This document shows, in pieces, positions 50,346-61,411 of a stretch of 64,000 bases of DNA; the stretch's first letter is position 1, and every line of letters begins with the position of its first letter. Origin of the DNA: Astur gentilis. Its lineage: Eukaryota > Chordata > Aves > Accipitriformes > Accipitridae. The position numbers and the translations under genes were made by a program. The DNA lies in the NCBI RefSeq assembly GCF_929443795.1, contig NC_064919.1, positions 29,201,000 to 29,264,999 of the forward strand, in the 5' to 3' direction. The notes under the pieces are model-generated. The model did no database searches. It saw only the letters and a program-made list of their open reading frames with translations, and was not told the DNA's origin.

Positions 50346-50449
50346 TCACTTCTTCTCAGAAAGTGTTTCCCCACTAAGTTCGACATCCAGTGAGACCTCT
50401 TCAAGAGATAGCTTAACATTAGATACACAAACAGAAGATCCACGGGTAG
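50346..50449 (-). CDS. PPIP5K2: PPIP5K2 last coding exon
   Basis: The acceptor TTTATCTGTACAG precedes 50449. Two bases complete a Ser codon with the previous exon, then 33 codons run to a TGA at 50346-50348. The residues include SNVKLSLEEVSLDVELSG and end SEKK. This end is unlike the lysine-rich C-terminus I remember for the human protein, so it may be a bird-specific or alternative terminus. Only the matching phase supports it, so confidence is lower than for the other exons. Confidence 0.7.
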
Positions 50450-51088
50450 CTGTACAGATAAAGAAAAAAAGTATTAGGTTTTACACTTAAGAATATCCAT
50501 GCTAAAAAGCATCAAAAGCAAGAAAAAACACAAGTTACCTACCACAGAAAGACACAAAGCTACACTGTATCTAAAGAAACCAGAAATGCAACCTGATTTT
50601 GTTCTAGAGGCCTTCTATACAGCACAACCATCCAAAAGCAGTGTAGCTACCCAACAGTTCAGACTGCGTATACTAATGACTGAATGCATCATCATGCAGC
50701 TTTAGTCAGAACCTGGTCACACAGCTCTATGCTAAATGTTCAGAAAACATCTTAGAAATTCTGCCACTTAAGTGAATTTCCTTTGCTTGTCTTACTTGGA
50801 GATAGCTGGGAATACTGTCACACTTCAAAACAAAATAAAACCCCATGAATTTTCAAGCCACAGAAATTCTTTCAAACACTTCAGAGGATAAGAGAAAGTA
50901 ACTATTAATGCAGTTTTACTGCTAAAACTATTTGTGCAATGCTACTGAGTTCTCACTGACCTGTGAAATGACCCCACTGACATAGACAGGGAATGTTAAG
51001 AAACAGCTGCCCTAAGAAACTATGTAATATTTGAGAAAGAATCATACTGCTGGCAATAATGTAAGCAAGATAGCTGTAAGTTACTCAC
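50450..51088 (-). other. PPIP5K2: PPIP5K2 intron
   Basis: A 639-base intron with GT (51087-51088) and AG (50450-50451) ends on the minus strand. Nothing else recognised. Confidence 0.7.
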
Positions 51089-51217
51089 ATAAGGTTGGTT
51101 TCTCTATTGCTAGCCTTTCAGGCAAAGTTTCAAGTGGTGTTGGTTGAATTTTTGCAGGGGTGTATGTATTTAAAGAAATTTTTCTTCCTGGCAGTGGAAT
51201 CATGTAAGTTGGAGAAG
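51089..51217 (-). CDS. PPIP5K2: PPIP5K2 tail exon (SLNTYTPAK)
   Basis: 129 bases, phase 1 at both ends, 43 codons in effect. It contains KISLNTYTPAKIQPTP, a block I know from the C-terminal tail of mammalian PPIP5K2. The acceptor is TTTCAG and the donor TTAT/GTGAGT. Disordered, Pro/Ser/Thr-rich, no enzyme motif. Confidence 0.93.
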
Positions 51218-52815
51218 CTGAAATGGGGGGGAGGAGGGGGGAAAAAATAGATATCATTAATAATAAAAATACTCTCATCTGAGCAAAACATCAAAAATAG
51301 TAGCCACACAACTGTGTATCTGTCCAGCAATATAGATGCCACAGTTATACAACTTGTAGCTCAGCTACTGATTTTTTACTCTAGTGTCAAAACTTCAAAG
51401 CATGAAAGACAAATCTAAAAATGTTCTTTTTACCTCGGAAAGCAACCTGGTAACTTCATGCTGCTAAGGCAGCTAAGCCAAATTTCAGCAACAGCTGCCT
51501 TGCCAGAAGACTGGCAAAAGCGTAAGTACTACTTCTCATAGGTTATAAAGATCGCACTGCAACAGGCAGTTAGTCCAAAATGCCCATGAAAAATACATAC
51601 GATACATTACTCTCTAGACAACTTCCAAATGTTATAGGAAAGCAGAAGGAGAGCAAAGCATCTATGGCCTCAGTTCTATCAGGTTTAATTTCCAACCACT
51701 CCTTTGTAAAAAAGTGACAACCAGACCACCACAGAAGTATGACAGTTTTTAAAAAATATATTTTTGTCTTGTGTACTCTGAAGTCTGAACTGATTCTGAA
51801 GATACACGAATTTCCTAACCAGTGTGACAAAGCATTTTAAATAGCTAAGAACGTTAAAATTGCTCTAAACCTCCCTGAGTTCTTTTTCAGTAACATCAGT
51901 TTTCTTAAATTGCTTATCTTCTTTCTCAGATATAGGAGGCTAACCCTATCAAACTGGCTGCTGATTAAAATCTAAACTGTAAAAAACTAAAATAACTTAA
52001 AAAAGGGGAAAATCCTGTAACAGAAAAAAAAAGGAAAAATCCTAACAGCTGGGTAACCTTTGTACCAGTACTAGCAAATAAAATTTTCTGATCAAAGCAT
52101 GAGTCTTTAGACATTTTCTCAAGAAGAATGATTTTCAATCACCTGACACATGAATTATAAGCATCCTAGTATGTAGTAAATCTAGCCTAACTGAAATAAT
52201 TTCCAAAGACACAGCAGCAGAATCACAATGGGAAGTGATCTTCCCAGAGACGTGCACATGGATAGAACTCAGTTTGCATTTTATTTCAAGATCACTGAAA
52301 CATTAAACATGCTGCACAAACTGCTAAAAAATTAAGTAACTGCAAGGCACTCCACAGGTGAAACCCCAAGTAATATTGAAAGAAACAGGAAATAACAGAG
52401 TTTTAAGATGTAAAAGGCTTGTAAAAGGCAACAGTACTCTGCTGAGGTTACTGCCAGTACAACAGTACAGTATAAAGCTGGAAATACTGCATGCTTACTA
52501 AAAAGCATTCCTTGTAATTCAGCTAACAGTGTGGACAGTACAGAGAAGTTCTTAATTTGAGGAAATAAACTAATTACAATTTCATTAAATCCTTAATTTA
52601 GTACCCCAGTCAACAGAGACACTACTTCAATGAATTATGAGAGTGTTCATGCTGCAAAAGGATACTGCAAAAATTAAAATTATGGTTTAAGTATATATTT
52701 CACTTTTTTTAAAGCAATATTCTTAGAATACTTGTTAGCTGTAAAATACTCAAAAGACTACCTAGACAATATTTAACAATTTAAAATGAACATAATTACA
52801 AGCTAAAATCAGTAC
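51218..52815 (-). other. PPIP5K2: PPIP5K2 intron
   Basis: A 1.6-kb intron with no repeat or RNA gene recognised. Confidence 0.75.
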
Positions 52816-52947
52816 ATGTCTCCTGTAGATTTTCCCTTGATGGAGCAGCAACAGAGGCAAGAAATTCGTCCACCTGCTTCAGAGACAAGGAGTTGTGTAG
52901 AGTTTCCAAAGGGCAAATAGAAGGCACCATGGAATATAGTTCAAAAC
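52816..52947 (-). CDS. PPIP5K2: PPIP5K2 tail exon (FELYSMVPSICPLETLH)
   Basis: 132 bases, phase 1 to phase 1. The residues FELYSMVPSICPLETLHN and SLKQVDEFLASVAAPS match the mammalian PPIP5K2 tail closely. The last part (RENLQET) is diverged and shorter than the human equivalent. The acceptor is TTTCTTTCAG and the donor ACAT/GTACTG, which is weak but gives the right phase. Confidence 0.93.
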
Positions 52948-55900
52948 CTGAAAGAAAAACAATAAAAAAAACATATTTCCAAACATAAGACAGGATTTAA
53001 TCTATTGTATGGGCAAGTAGTAATGCATGATAAAAAGTACTTATTTTAAATCAGCACATGCAGACATAGTACTTTTGACATCACGGGCACTAGATATTAC
53101 AGGAGTTGGAACAAGATGTGCCAATTTCCAGGGTGTACTAAACTAAAGGTACCATGTAACATACCATGGGATACAAATCCCACATACACATAAAGTGGTC
53201 TTCAAACATTACAGCTGCACTCTATTCCCAAATCAGTTCAAAAAAGATAACTTTCCTCTAAGACAAACTTAGTAAATCAGTTAAAAAAAAATAGTCAGGA
53301 AATGGTAGTATTTATCCTACTCATTCTCATACCTGGCACAACACTAAATAGATGACTCATTCATGCAAGTAAAATAGGATAGTAGCTATGGTGTCAACTG
53401 TTAGCAGACAAGCGCTAAACATGCTAAGACTTCCAAGAAATAAATTTGCAGAATTCATGTTCTACCATCTTCAGTATTCTGTGAAAACAAACTGTTGCCT
53501 TCAATATCAAAGGAAAACCACTGTTAGCACTTTTGTACCTTGACGTTACATGTTTTAACTTTGTAAGACAGATTTACACCTACCTTTATGCATTTAAAAA
53601 CAGTACTTAAAAGACTCTAAGTTTCATATATTAGAACAGGTAAGTATAGCAACCCAAAATAAAAAAAATTATTGGACTTTGCTTTTCTACATTAGTATTG
53701 ATCACACACCAACCATGCATACCCATATTACTAACATACTAAAAAGCACTTAAATATCTTGGCAAAAAAGAAAAAAATTGTAGTTCTCTACAGTGATGCA
53801 AGTTTGATAACTCAATAAACAGCTCTTCATCCAATTGCATTTCAGAAGAGGAAAATATGTCCGTTAGTGTTGTCAACATACAGCTGTAACATTACAACTT
53901 TGCAATTCAATATTGTAAATTTACTTTTGCTACTTTTCTTTTAAGATATTTAAATGAAGAAACAATAGTGAATGAAATAATGCTTAGAATTTCAGTTCAA
54001 GGTACATTTATTAGAGATAGCATTATGACTGTGAACTGTTCCCTCCCCTAAAATAAGCATGAATATTTCTGTGATATCCAGTGTTCCCCATTCACACCCC
54101 ACTTAGTGCTTTGCATAGAGAAGTAACTCAACAAAATTTCAGCCCCCAAATGTCTGTATTTATATTTGGATACACCTTGGCCATACTCAAATTTGAGGGA
54201 CAGTCGCTTCAAATATACAATCAGCTGAACTATACTTATGTCAGCTTCACTTATATTACAAATAAAATGTTGCATTTGATGGAAACTTGGTTTTCATGTA
54301 AAGAAACACCACCACATACTTAATTTCTATCTTCCTATAAAGGCAGTAGCTAAGCTTCAGTGTAAGCACTAAGATGTTTGGCATACATACTAATATCCTG
54401 AATAACTATGCATGCATGCAAAGCGCAAACCCTTTCTTCGCATTACAGTAAAATACAAGATTTATCTCTGTACCCTGACAGAAAAGCCACTATCACTTGA
54501 ATGAGAATTTATTTTTTTAATTTTGCAGAGAACATAGTGGGACAATGTCAGGTTAACTTTTTAATAACTATTACCATCATAGTGCAGTGTTACAGAAAAC
54601 CGGAAAGGAATTTCAAAATACACCTATGCCCTATAAAAAAAGAAAAAAAACCCAAAACATTTTCTTCTTTCAGGAATTTCCCCTCCATAGGTTTTTGTTC
54701 AGTTTTGAGAATTCTGCTATCAGATAGCCATATCCCACCATGTTGTTGTAGTATCTTTGTATCTAAGGGATATGACTTAAAAGATGCCCTGGAAACCTAT
54801 CTTCAGTGTTTTATTTAAATATTTCATGATGTTATGAGAAATAAATTTTAATTTTAATGATGAAGCCACCTGACAGTATCCCTTTAAAAAAGCAATTTCC
54901 TGTAAACTAACAGCCTTTGAGCTTTGGTTATATTTATTCTTAAAGCACTGTCCCCATCAAAAGGCAAGACAATGAAAGGGTTAACGCAGCATCTCAAAAA
55001 GCCACCCTGCTGTCTTACATTTAAAAGAGATAGAGACATACCACTGGAGCCTAGAAATTCCACAGAGGAAATGGACCAGCACCTAAAGAGGTGTGGGTGT
55101 TCTGCACAGAGGCCCAGAAAATAAGGTAAAGCACTGTCAGAAGATACTTGTTTCACCATGTTCCTTGAACTAAAGATGGGGGGGTAGTCTGAAATGAGTT
55201 AAGAGGGTGTGATAACAACATAAAAATAAGAAAAAACACAGTGAAAGGGACAAGGAGAATCAAAATGACAGCCCAGAGGACAAACAAAACATCAATATGT
55301 TCTTATGTTAGTAGAGAACCCTTGGAAACCTGCAATATACTTAGGTTTCATAGGAGCTTATACAGCATGCATTAATTGTGTAAAAGATGTGTGGTAAAAC
55401 TGCTGTATTAAATGAATCAGAACGATCAATGCATTCATTAAAAGCACTTTAGATCTTTTTTTAAAGAATGCAGTCACAAAAAGATAGTGCTAAATGGAAC
55501 AGAAAGTAATCACATTACTAGACACTGATACTCCTTACTTTCAGACCTTGTATGTTTTGGAAATACTATTTGGTTTGAGTCTAAAGATAAAAAATGGACC
55601 CCTAACTTTCCTATTTGAAATAGGACACCAGAATTGGCCTTTTAGATGAAAAACAGTCTTAATGGTATTAATTCAGCCTTCCTACAGCAGTTTCCCTTCA
55701 AGAAGCATTGCAGTACAAAAAGTCACTATGGATTCCAAATGCATATAATAAAGGACTACTTGCTTCTCAGCAAAGCCAAACAAAAACTCAGTCTTCTTTT
55801 TAATCCTTGTTTCTAAGCAAATATATTTTGACTCTAACATGAAAATACTGATGATTTCCGCTGCAGTTTCAATAATAACACCTGTTAATAAGACTGTACT

Positions 55901-56814
55901 CTGCCAGCAGTCACGCACATTTTAAAACTGCAGTTAAGAAATCTGGAAAAGCTACATTAAGATCTCGGGGGTGCTGAAAACCAAGTCTAGTTTTCATGAA
56001 CAGGAGACATTTTGTGCCTATTTAATCACATAGAATGGTAGGCACGAAATATTTTGCTGAGGAAGAGAAAGACGTACCTCTGTCCTGTGTGTTAAACCAG
56101 ACTTTTTTTGTAACTATGGTAGACTGAAGACAAGTTAACTCTCACTCTTGAAGCTCAAGAGGTCAATGTAAGCAACAGGCAGCTCTCTTGCTGTGATTTT
56201 TAGTGCAATATTTAAGTAATTTGCACATCTGATGAACAGAGAAGTATGATAAGGTAAAATAAATTTTTGTTCAATGATACATGTAGCAATTTAGCAGGAA
56301 TGGAATCAAAGCTTCTGCTTTAGTTTTTTAATTTAGCATCACTTCAGGAAGATGGTAATAAAATCCATGTCAATTCAGTGATTTAATTTAGCATCAGGAG
56401 GCTCAGGGAAACAGCTCAGCAGGAGAAAGACAAAGAAGAAGCAGCAGCTATCAAGAAGTGTATGCCCAATAAAGATCAGATTTAATTCTGTTTTTATCTT
56501 ACACCATACAGTCTGATCACACAAGAAACTGGGGAGGATAATTTATTACAGAGATCATGATTAACAGTAGCACTTTGATTTTTTCAAGGATTTTTCTAAG
56601 GAATAAATTTTGATACTGTATTTATACTAATGAATGGTAAAGAAGGGACTTAGGATATCTAATGGTCACAAATATATTTGGAGTTGTCCTTGAAGTTAGG
56701 AATGACAGACGGCTAGATGATACTGTACACCCCGTATTTGAAATAAAAATAAAAGGGAAGAAGCAAGGAACCTTTTGTTTTCGTTTTTGTTTTTAAAATA
56801 AAAGCAAAACGTAC
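52948..56814 (-). other. PPIP5K2: PPIP5K2 intron with a candidate cassette exon
   Basis: A 3.9-kb intron. A 60-base exon-like segment at 55042-55101 is listed separately. No mobile element recognised. Confidence 0.7.
55042..55101 (-). other. Candidate 60-base alternative exon of PPIP5K2
   Basis: On the minus strand it is bounded by GGGCCTCTGTGCAG (acceptor) and CAGTG/GTATGT (donor). Its length is a multiple of three. Its phase (1 at each end) fits the flanking exons. It has no stop in that frame, reading HPHLFRCWSISSVEFLGSS. I do not recall such an exon in mammals. There is no expression evidence. Confidence 0.35.
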
Positions 56815-56877
56815 CATTGGTTGGGTGTCGAGCAAATGAGATAGAAAACCTTTTAACAGCAGAACCGCGTGTGGTGT
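56815..56877 (-). CDS. PPIP5K2: PPIP5K2 21-codon cassette exon
   Basis: 63 bases, phase 1 to phase 1, encoding RGSAVKRFSISFARHPTNG and flanking residues, near-identical to the mammalian protein. Skipping it would keep the frame. As I remember it, a human isoform lacks 21 residues here. Basic and Ser-rich (KRFSIS resembles a basophilic kinase site). The acceptor is TTTCTCAG and the donor AATG/GTACG. Confidence 0.93.
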
Positions 56878-57764
56878 CTGAGAAAGAGAAAAACAGGTAC
56901 CTGAAATTTGTAACAGCTACCAAAAGAGGGACATTTTAAAAAAGGAAAAGAAGAAGAAAGAAAAAAAGAAAGGATGAGAAGGTATTAGAACTGAGTGGCA
57001 TGCAGAAGGGACCAAGGAAAAGGGCTAATATCTAAACAGAGTTTAAAAAGAAGAAAATTTGGATTCTTGTAACTACAAGATGTGTAATGAAGTGTATGAA
57101 AACAAGCAGAATGAGCTCGTGATTCTGGCATACAAGCTTATATCAGGTTAGAGTTGAACACTGAGTAGTGAACTGAGAGGAAAACAGCATGAATACTGTT
57201 TCATCTTCAGAGTTATAATGGTGTACTTTGGCATCTTAGCATTCTGAAATCTAGCGAGAGTTTCTTCTCTACCCCAGATTATCTAAAACTGAAAACCTCC
57301 TGCTCCTTTGTAATCCAAACCCCACCGAAAAAAGGCCAGGAATCCTAAAATTTTCACCGTCAGTATTTAACTTATTAGCTTATAATTTCTTTCATTCCAT
57401 GTATATGCTCCAAGTAATTTATTTCATTTCACAATCAATAAGTAATGATAAAACCTGAAGTTTAAAATGAGAAAAGAATTTCAAAACCAAAATTTTATTT
57501 TACTTAGAAAATGCACTTGCTGAAATCTCCTGGCACGCATTACAAGTCTGTGAGCTAGTGTTCAAGACAAAAACAAGAATTAACTATGCTATTAAGTTAA
57601 ACATAAGCAAGCTACAGGCAATAAAGAAGCAACAGAAACTCATACAATTAATACTAAGGCAAAGGATTCTAGGATTCCATTAAAATCAGTAACCTAGGAT
57701 TTATCTTTAGAGGTTTAATGTGGCACATGGATTTGTGCGTGCATGTGCGAGAGTGTGCACATAC
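56878..57764 (-). other. PPIP5K2: PPIP5K2 intron
   Basis: An 887-base intron. A purine-rich stretch near 56936-56973 is the only compositional feature. Confidence 0.75.
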
Positions 57765-57884
57765 CATCTATGAAGCCAGAAGAAGTCAGCTTTTTACGAT
57801 GAGTACGAGCATAATCCTGTAGGTTAGGTGCACTTGAAGAACCCCCGAGCACTGAGGTGCTAAACAGGCCCGCACAGTGAGACC
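57765..57884 (-). CDS. PPIP5K2: PPIP5K2 tail exon (GLFSTSVLGGSSSAPNL)
   Basis: 120 bases, phase 1 to phase 1. GLFSTSVLGGSSSAPNLQDY is followed by ARTHRKKLTSSGFID, which matches the mammalian tail. The acceptor is CATCAG and the donor GATG/GTATGT. Confidence 0.94.
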
Positions 57885-58223
57885 CTGATGGGAGTTAGAG
57901 AAAATACATACAACAACCAGGTGTTCGTCCATTCACATTGGGGATGCATGCAGCATGCAAGCACATGGCTCTTACCACACAAAAGGCAGCTTTTGGCAGT
58001 GCCTTGGACAGGTTCACAATATGCTTGTAATGTCAGAGTGGTACTTGTAGGCTGAAACTATCATAATTTATTGTGCTTCTACTCATGACACAGCACCCTC
58101 TGCTATATGTGCAAAGAGAGGACTGGCTTTAAAGTGAGTTCTTGTCCTGTTTTCACTTTTGGTAAAGAAAAGTTACCAGTTAGCATCAATGTATACGTAA
58201 CCAAAACAACAAAACAAAACCAA

Positions 58224-58257
<34 letters not shown>

Positions 58258-59937
58258 TGACAGTTGTGTGTTTTAAAAGCTGCAGTTCTGAAACAAATAT
58301 ACACTGGAAAAATACTGCTCATTGCTTTCATCCAAATCAACCTTTGAGATGACAGACTGCAATGAAGTACTCATGCATTTCCACAGACTTAATATGGAAA
58401 TATTTCCCTTCTAACCCCAACAAAATGTTAACCAAATTGGAAATACTCTATTCGTATTTCAGCTACTATCATTGACAATGTTACAAACTGAAAATACCTA
58501 AAAGTTTCATCAAGTCTAGCTTGACTTCCTTTCCTATGAAGACTTTTGTACATGTCCATGCAAGTGAGAGTACTTTTGTTACAACTCATACACTCCTGCC
58601 ACTAGGATGGGAATTTAAACAAGTCACTGAAGGCCACAGACAGAAATATAAAAATAACTTTTGTAATCAACCATAAATGATATTTACAAACAACAATGAA
58701 CAAAATGGAAAAAAATGTTGCAATTTTTTTCCTTTAGTTTTCACTACTAGTTGAAAGGAGAAGTGGTTTTTCACTCAGAACTTATCTTTTACATTTTAGA
58801 TAAGTAGCAGCAGATCTTTTCTGAAAAACAACTATCTATCCAGCAATACTTCCTTTCATTACTTTTAATGACCCAGTGGGAGGAAACATTACCAGCACAT
58901 GTGACCAATCACAGCCAAAATAAATTGGTGCCTGGTCTGTGGCAAAAGCCTTTCACATCAAATGTAATACCTTAATCTATGCACAGAAATACATCAACTT
59001 CCACAAGCCATATTGTGTCACACATCGGCAAAAGAAAAGTTATTTAACTTCAGCAAGCACACAATAAAAAACATGACTTCAATAAACAGGAGCACCTGAT
59101 GTATGCATTTTACTAAGGGAAAAATATAATAGGGAGAAAAGTATCACAGAAAGATTAGACATAGCAAAAATACAGCTCTTTACAAAGACAGAAAAAGCTA
59201 CTTCTAAGTTTATGCATATAGCTTATGCATTTTCCACACTTAATTTTTCCCAAGACACACAGAAAAAAATGCAATATTGATTTACAGTAGTGCAAGATTT
59301 CCTATTTTTGCATTTGAGTCATATGTATGCCTGTTTCAAAGAAGCAACAGAAAAGCACCACTTGAATTAAAAGAATTTGAAACAACTCCTTGAATTATTG
59401 CATGATTCATTCTAATGCTGAAAGGAAGAAATTGATTTTAGGAGAGGCAATGTGTGCAAAACCCCCCAAGAAACTTGAGTTTTTTTCCCCAACCCCCTCC
59501 CCTCAGTAAAACACCTTCAATTCCATCAATTGCTCACAGTAGGAAAAGTTAATTTTTGAGAAAAGTGTTTTAACAGTTTCCAGTGCAGGCCATTTCAATC
59601 CAAAAGATTCTTGCAAAACCCAGAAACTCAGTCATGAACTACATTATCTTAAACATCTACTTTATGTTAAAAATAACGCTGTGTACCTGTTGTGAGCAGT
59701 ACAGAGTCAATGTGAACAGTCTCAAACAATTTGTTCTTTTCAGTTATAATTTATTTAAAAACTTTGCTGCAGAAAAATTGTCCAGTTCATAGACAGACAC
59801 TCAGCATATATTATTGATAACAAATACTATTGGGTCCTGTTAACATAAAAGCTATTCAAAGAATGTACAACTGTACAGAACAACAGGCAGATGAAAAGCT
59901 GCTAACATCAAAGAAAATTTCAATTGTAGGCACATAC
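57885..59937 (-). other. PPIP5K2: PPIP5K2 intron with (GAT)n repeat
   Basis: A 2.05-kb intron. Apart from the GAT microsatellite at 58224-58257, no element was recognised. Confidence 0.75.
58224..58257. repeat. (GAT)11 microsatellite
   Basis: 34 bases of uninterrupted GAT inside a PPIP5K2 intron. It produces a spurious poly-Asp frame. Confidence 0.95.
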
Positions 59938-60007
59938 CTAGACCACTCTGCTTTTGTTCCAGAATAGTTCTTGGTGTTCGTAAGTTACTATTGCTTTCTG
60001 ATAAGAC
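59938..60007 (-). CDS. PPIP5K2: PPIP5K2 tail exon (LRTPRTILEQKQ)
   Basis: 70 bases, entering in phase 0 and leaving in phase 1. It encodes VLSESNSNLRTPRTILEQKQ followed by SGL. LRTPRT is conserved with the mammalian protein. The acceptor is TTATATCCAG and the donor CTAG/GTATGT. Confidence 0.94.
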
Positions 60008-61237
60008 CTGGATATAAAAAACAGAAAAATAAGGGAAAGTAGAACAGCAGCATGAAATGTCCATTTAACTTGATACAGCAGCCTGTTTCAGACAGACAAG
60101 TGTTAATAAGCTGTATGATAAGTGTTAGTAAAAGAATGTAAAGGAAACATGAAAGATCATGCAATATCCCCTTCTGAAGGGAGTCCATTACACATATGAG
60201 TTCCTTGCAATGGAGTGGTGCAAAGCAAGCATTCAGAATGAGAAAGGACACAGACCAAGACCGATATGAGAACAGACATTTGAGACATTTTATTTCATTT
60301 TACCAAATGCACTCTCCTAAACTGCGCCTGTATTGAAAAAAGGAGGGGAGGGAAGGAAAGACAGACAAGCTATTGAGGACACCATACAATCACTGATCCA
60401 TGCACGGGCTCAATCAGCGTAATCTTCAGATGCTCACAGCCTTTACTGATATCAACTTTTCCTATGTAAATAGTTTTAGAATTTTGCACAATAAAAAGAA
60501 ATTATGAAAATTTTCAAAGAAAAAGGATATGGTTAACAGAACACCATCCATTGTCATACATGTAAACAATATCTCAACATACTAAACAATCTTTAGATCT
60601 TCACTGGTACTTCAAAAAAATTTATTGTTTCTTTTTTTCCTGCCTTTCCCCCCCAGTATTAGAAAAATCTTTGAAATATTGTACAAGTCAATGGATGACG
60701 TGCTGTGTTGGGAGTTTCAGATACCTCCAGATACAGAAGGCAAGAATTATTAGTGCTAGAGTTTTTCCCCTGCAGTAGTTAATACCCGGCCACTGAAAAT
60801 ATGATATATGCAAAACAAGTTTTGAATAGCAATATGAAGTACCAAATAAATTATTTTAAATGGTATTGGTTGCAATTATTAAAAAAAAGCTTTTCAATTT
60901 ACCTACCACCAAATTAAGCAAAATTGTTTTTAAAGTCTTAAAGGACAACTAAACCAAAGCAGAAATCTCTTTCATTAGGCAGTAGACTAAGTCTTTTTTA
61001 CTGTGGTATCATTTGCAATTCCTATAAAGAAACCAAATTTTTAGGAAAACGTGTAACACATTCAGTGGAAAAACATGCACTTGCTCTTTTTCCCCCCAAA
61101 CATTCTCGGGAAGTAATTTTAAGAAGTGGAAGAATTTGCTTCACTCATAATCCATAACAAGGGATTAGATGTCCTTAAAGACAGTTGGTTGTTGCTTGGA
61201 ATGCATAATAATGTTTAATGAAGTAAAGTTTAAAAAC
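60008..61237 (-). other. PPIP5K2: PPIP5K2 intron
   Basis: A 1.2-kb intron, nothing else recognised. Confidence 0.75.
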
Positions 61238-61411
61238 CTGTTGCCATGAGCCAAAAATACTGGATGTGAAAGCCAATGATTTAGGGGAGACAGGGGAAGA
61301 AGTGATTTGTTCCCCTGATCTGCGTCTTCGACGCCCAGTACCCACACCACTGGTGTAATGCAGCCAGGTACCAATACACTCTGGGCTAGACACACTCAGG
61401 GGGCTCTCTTC
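61238..61411 (-). CDS. PPIP5K2: PPIP5K2 tail exon with basic nuclear-localisation-like run
   Basis: 174 bases, 58 whole codons, phase 0. It starts EESPLSVSSPE and ends IFGSWQQ. It contains WLHYTSGVGTGRRRRRSGEQ, whose five Arg followed by Ser match the nuclear-localisation segment known in this protein's tail, and SSPVSPKSLAFTSSIFG. Nearly identical to mammals except ECI in place of EGT. Confidence 0.96.

Noticed and set aside
54884..55159. Whole 91-codon minus-strand ORF as an independent gene
   Set aside because: Only the 60-base core has splice-site support. The rest runs into intron-like sequence on both sides.
58107..58352. Open frame with a poly-Asp run
   Set aside because: The run is the (GAT)11 microsatellite inside a PPIP5K2 intron. 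No conserved residues flank it.
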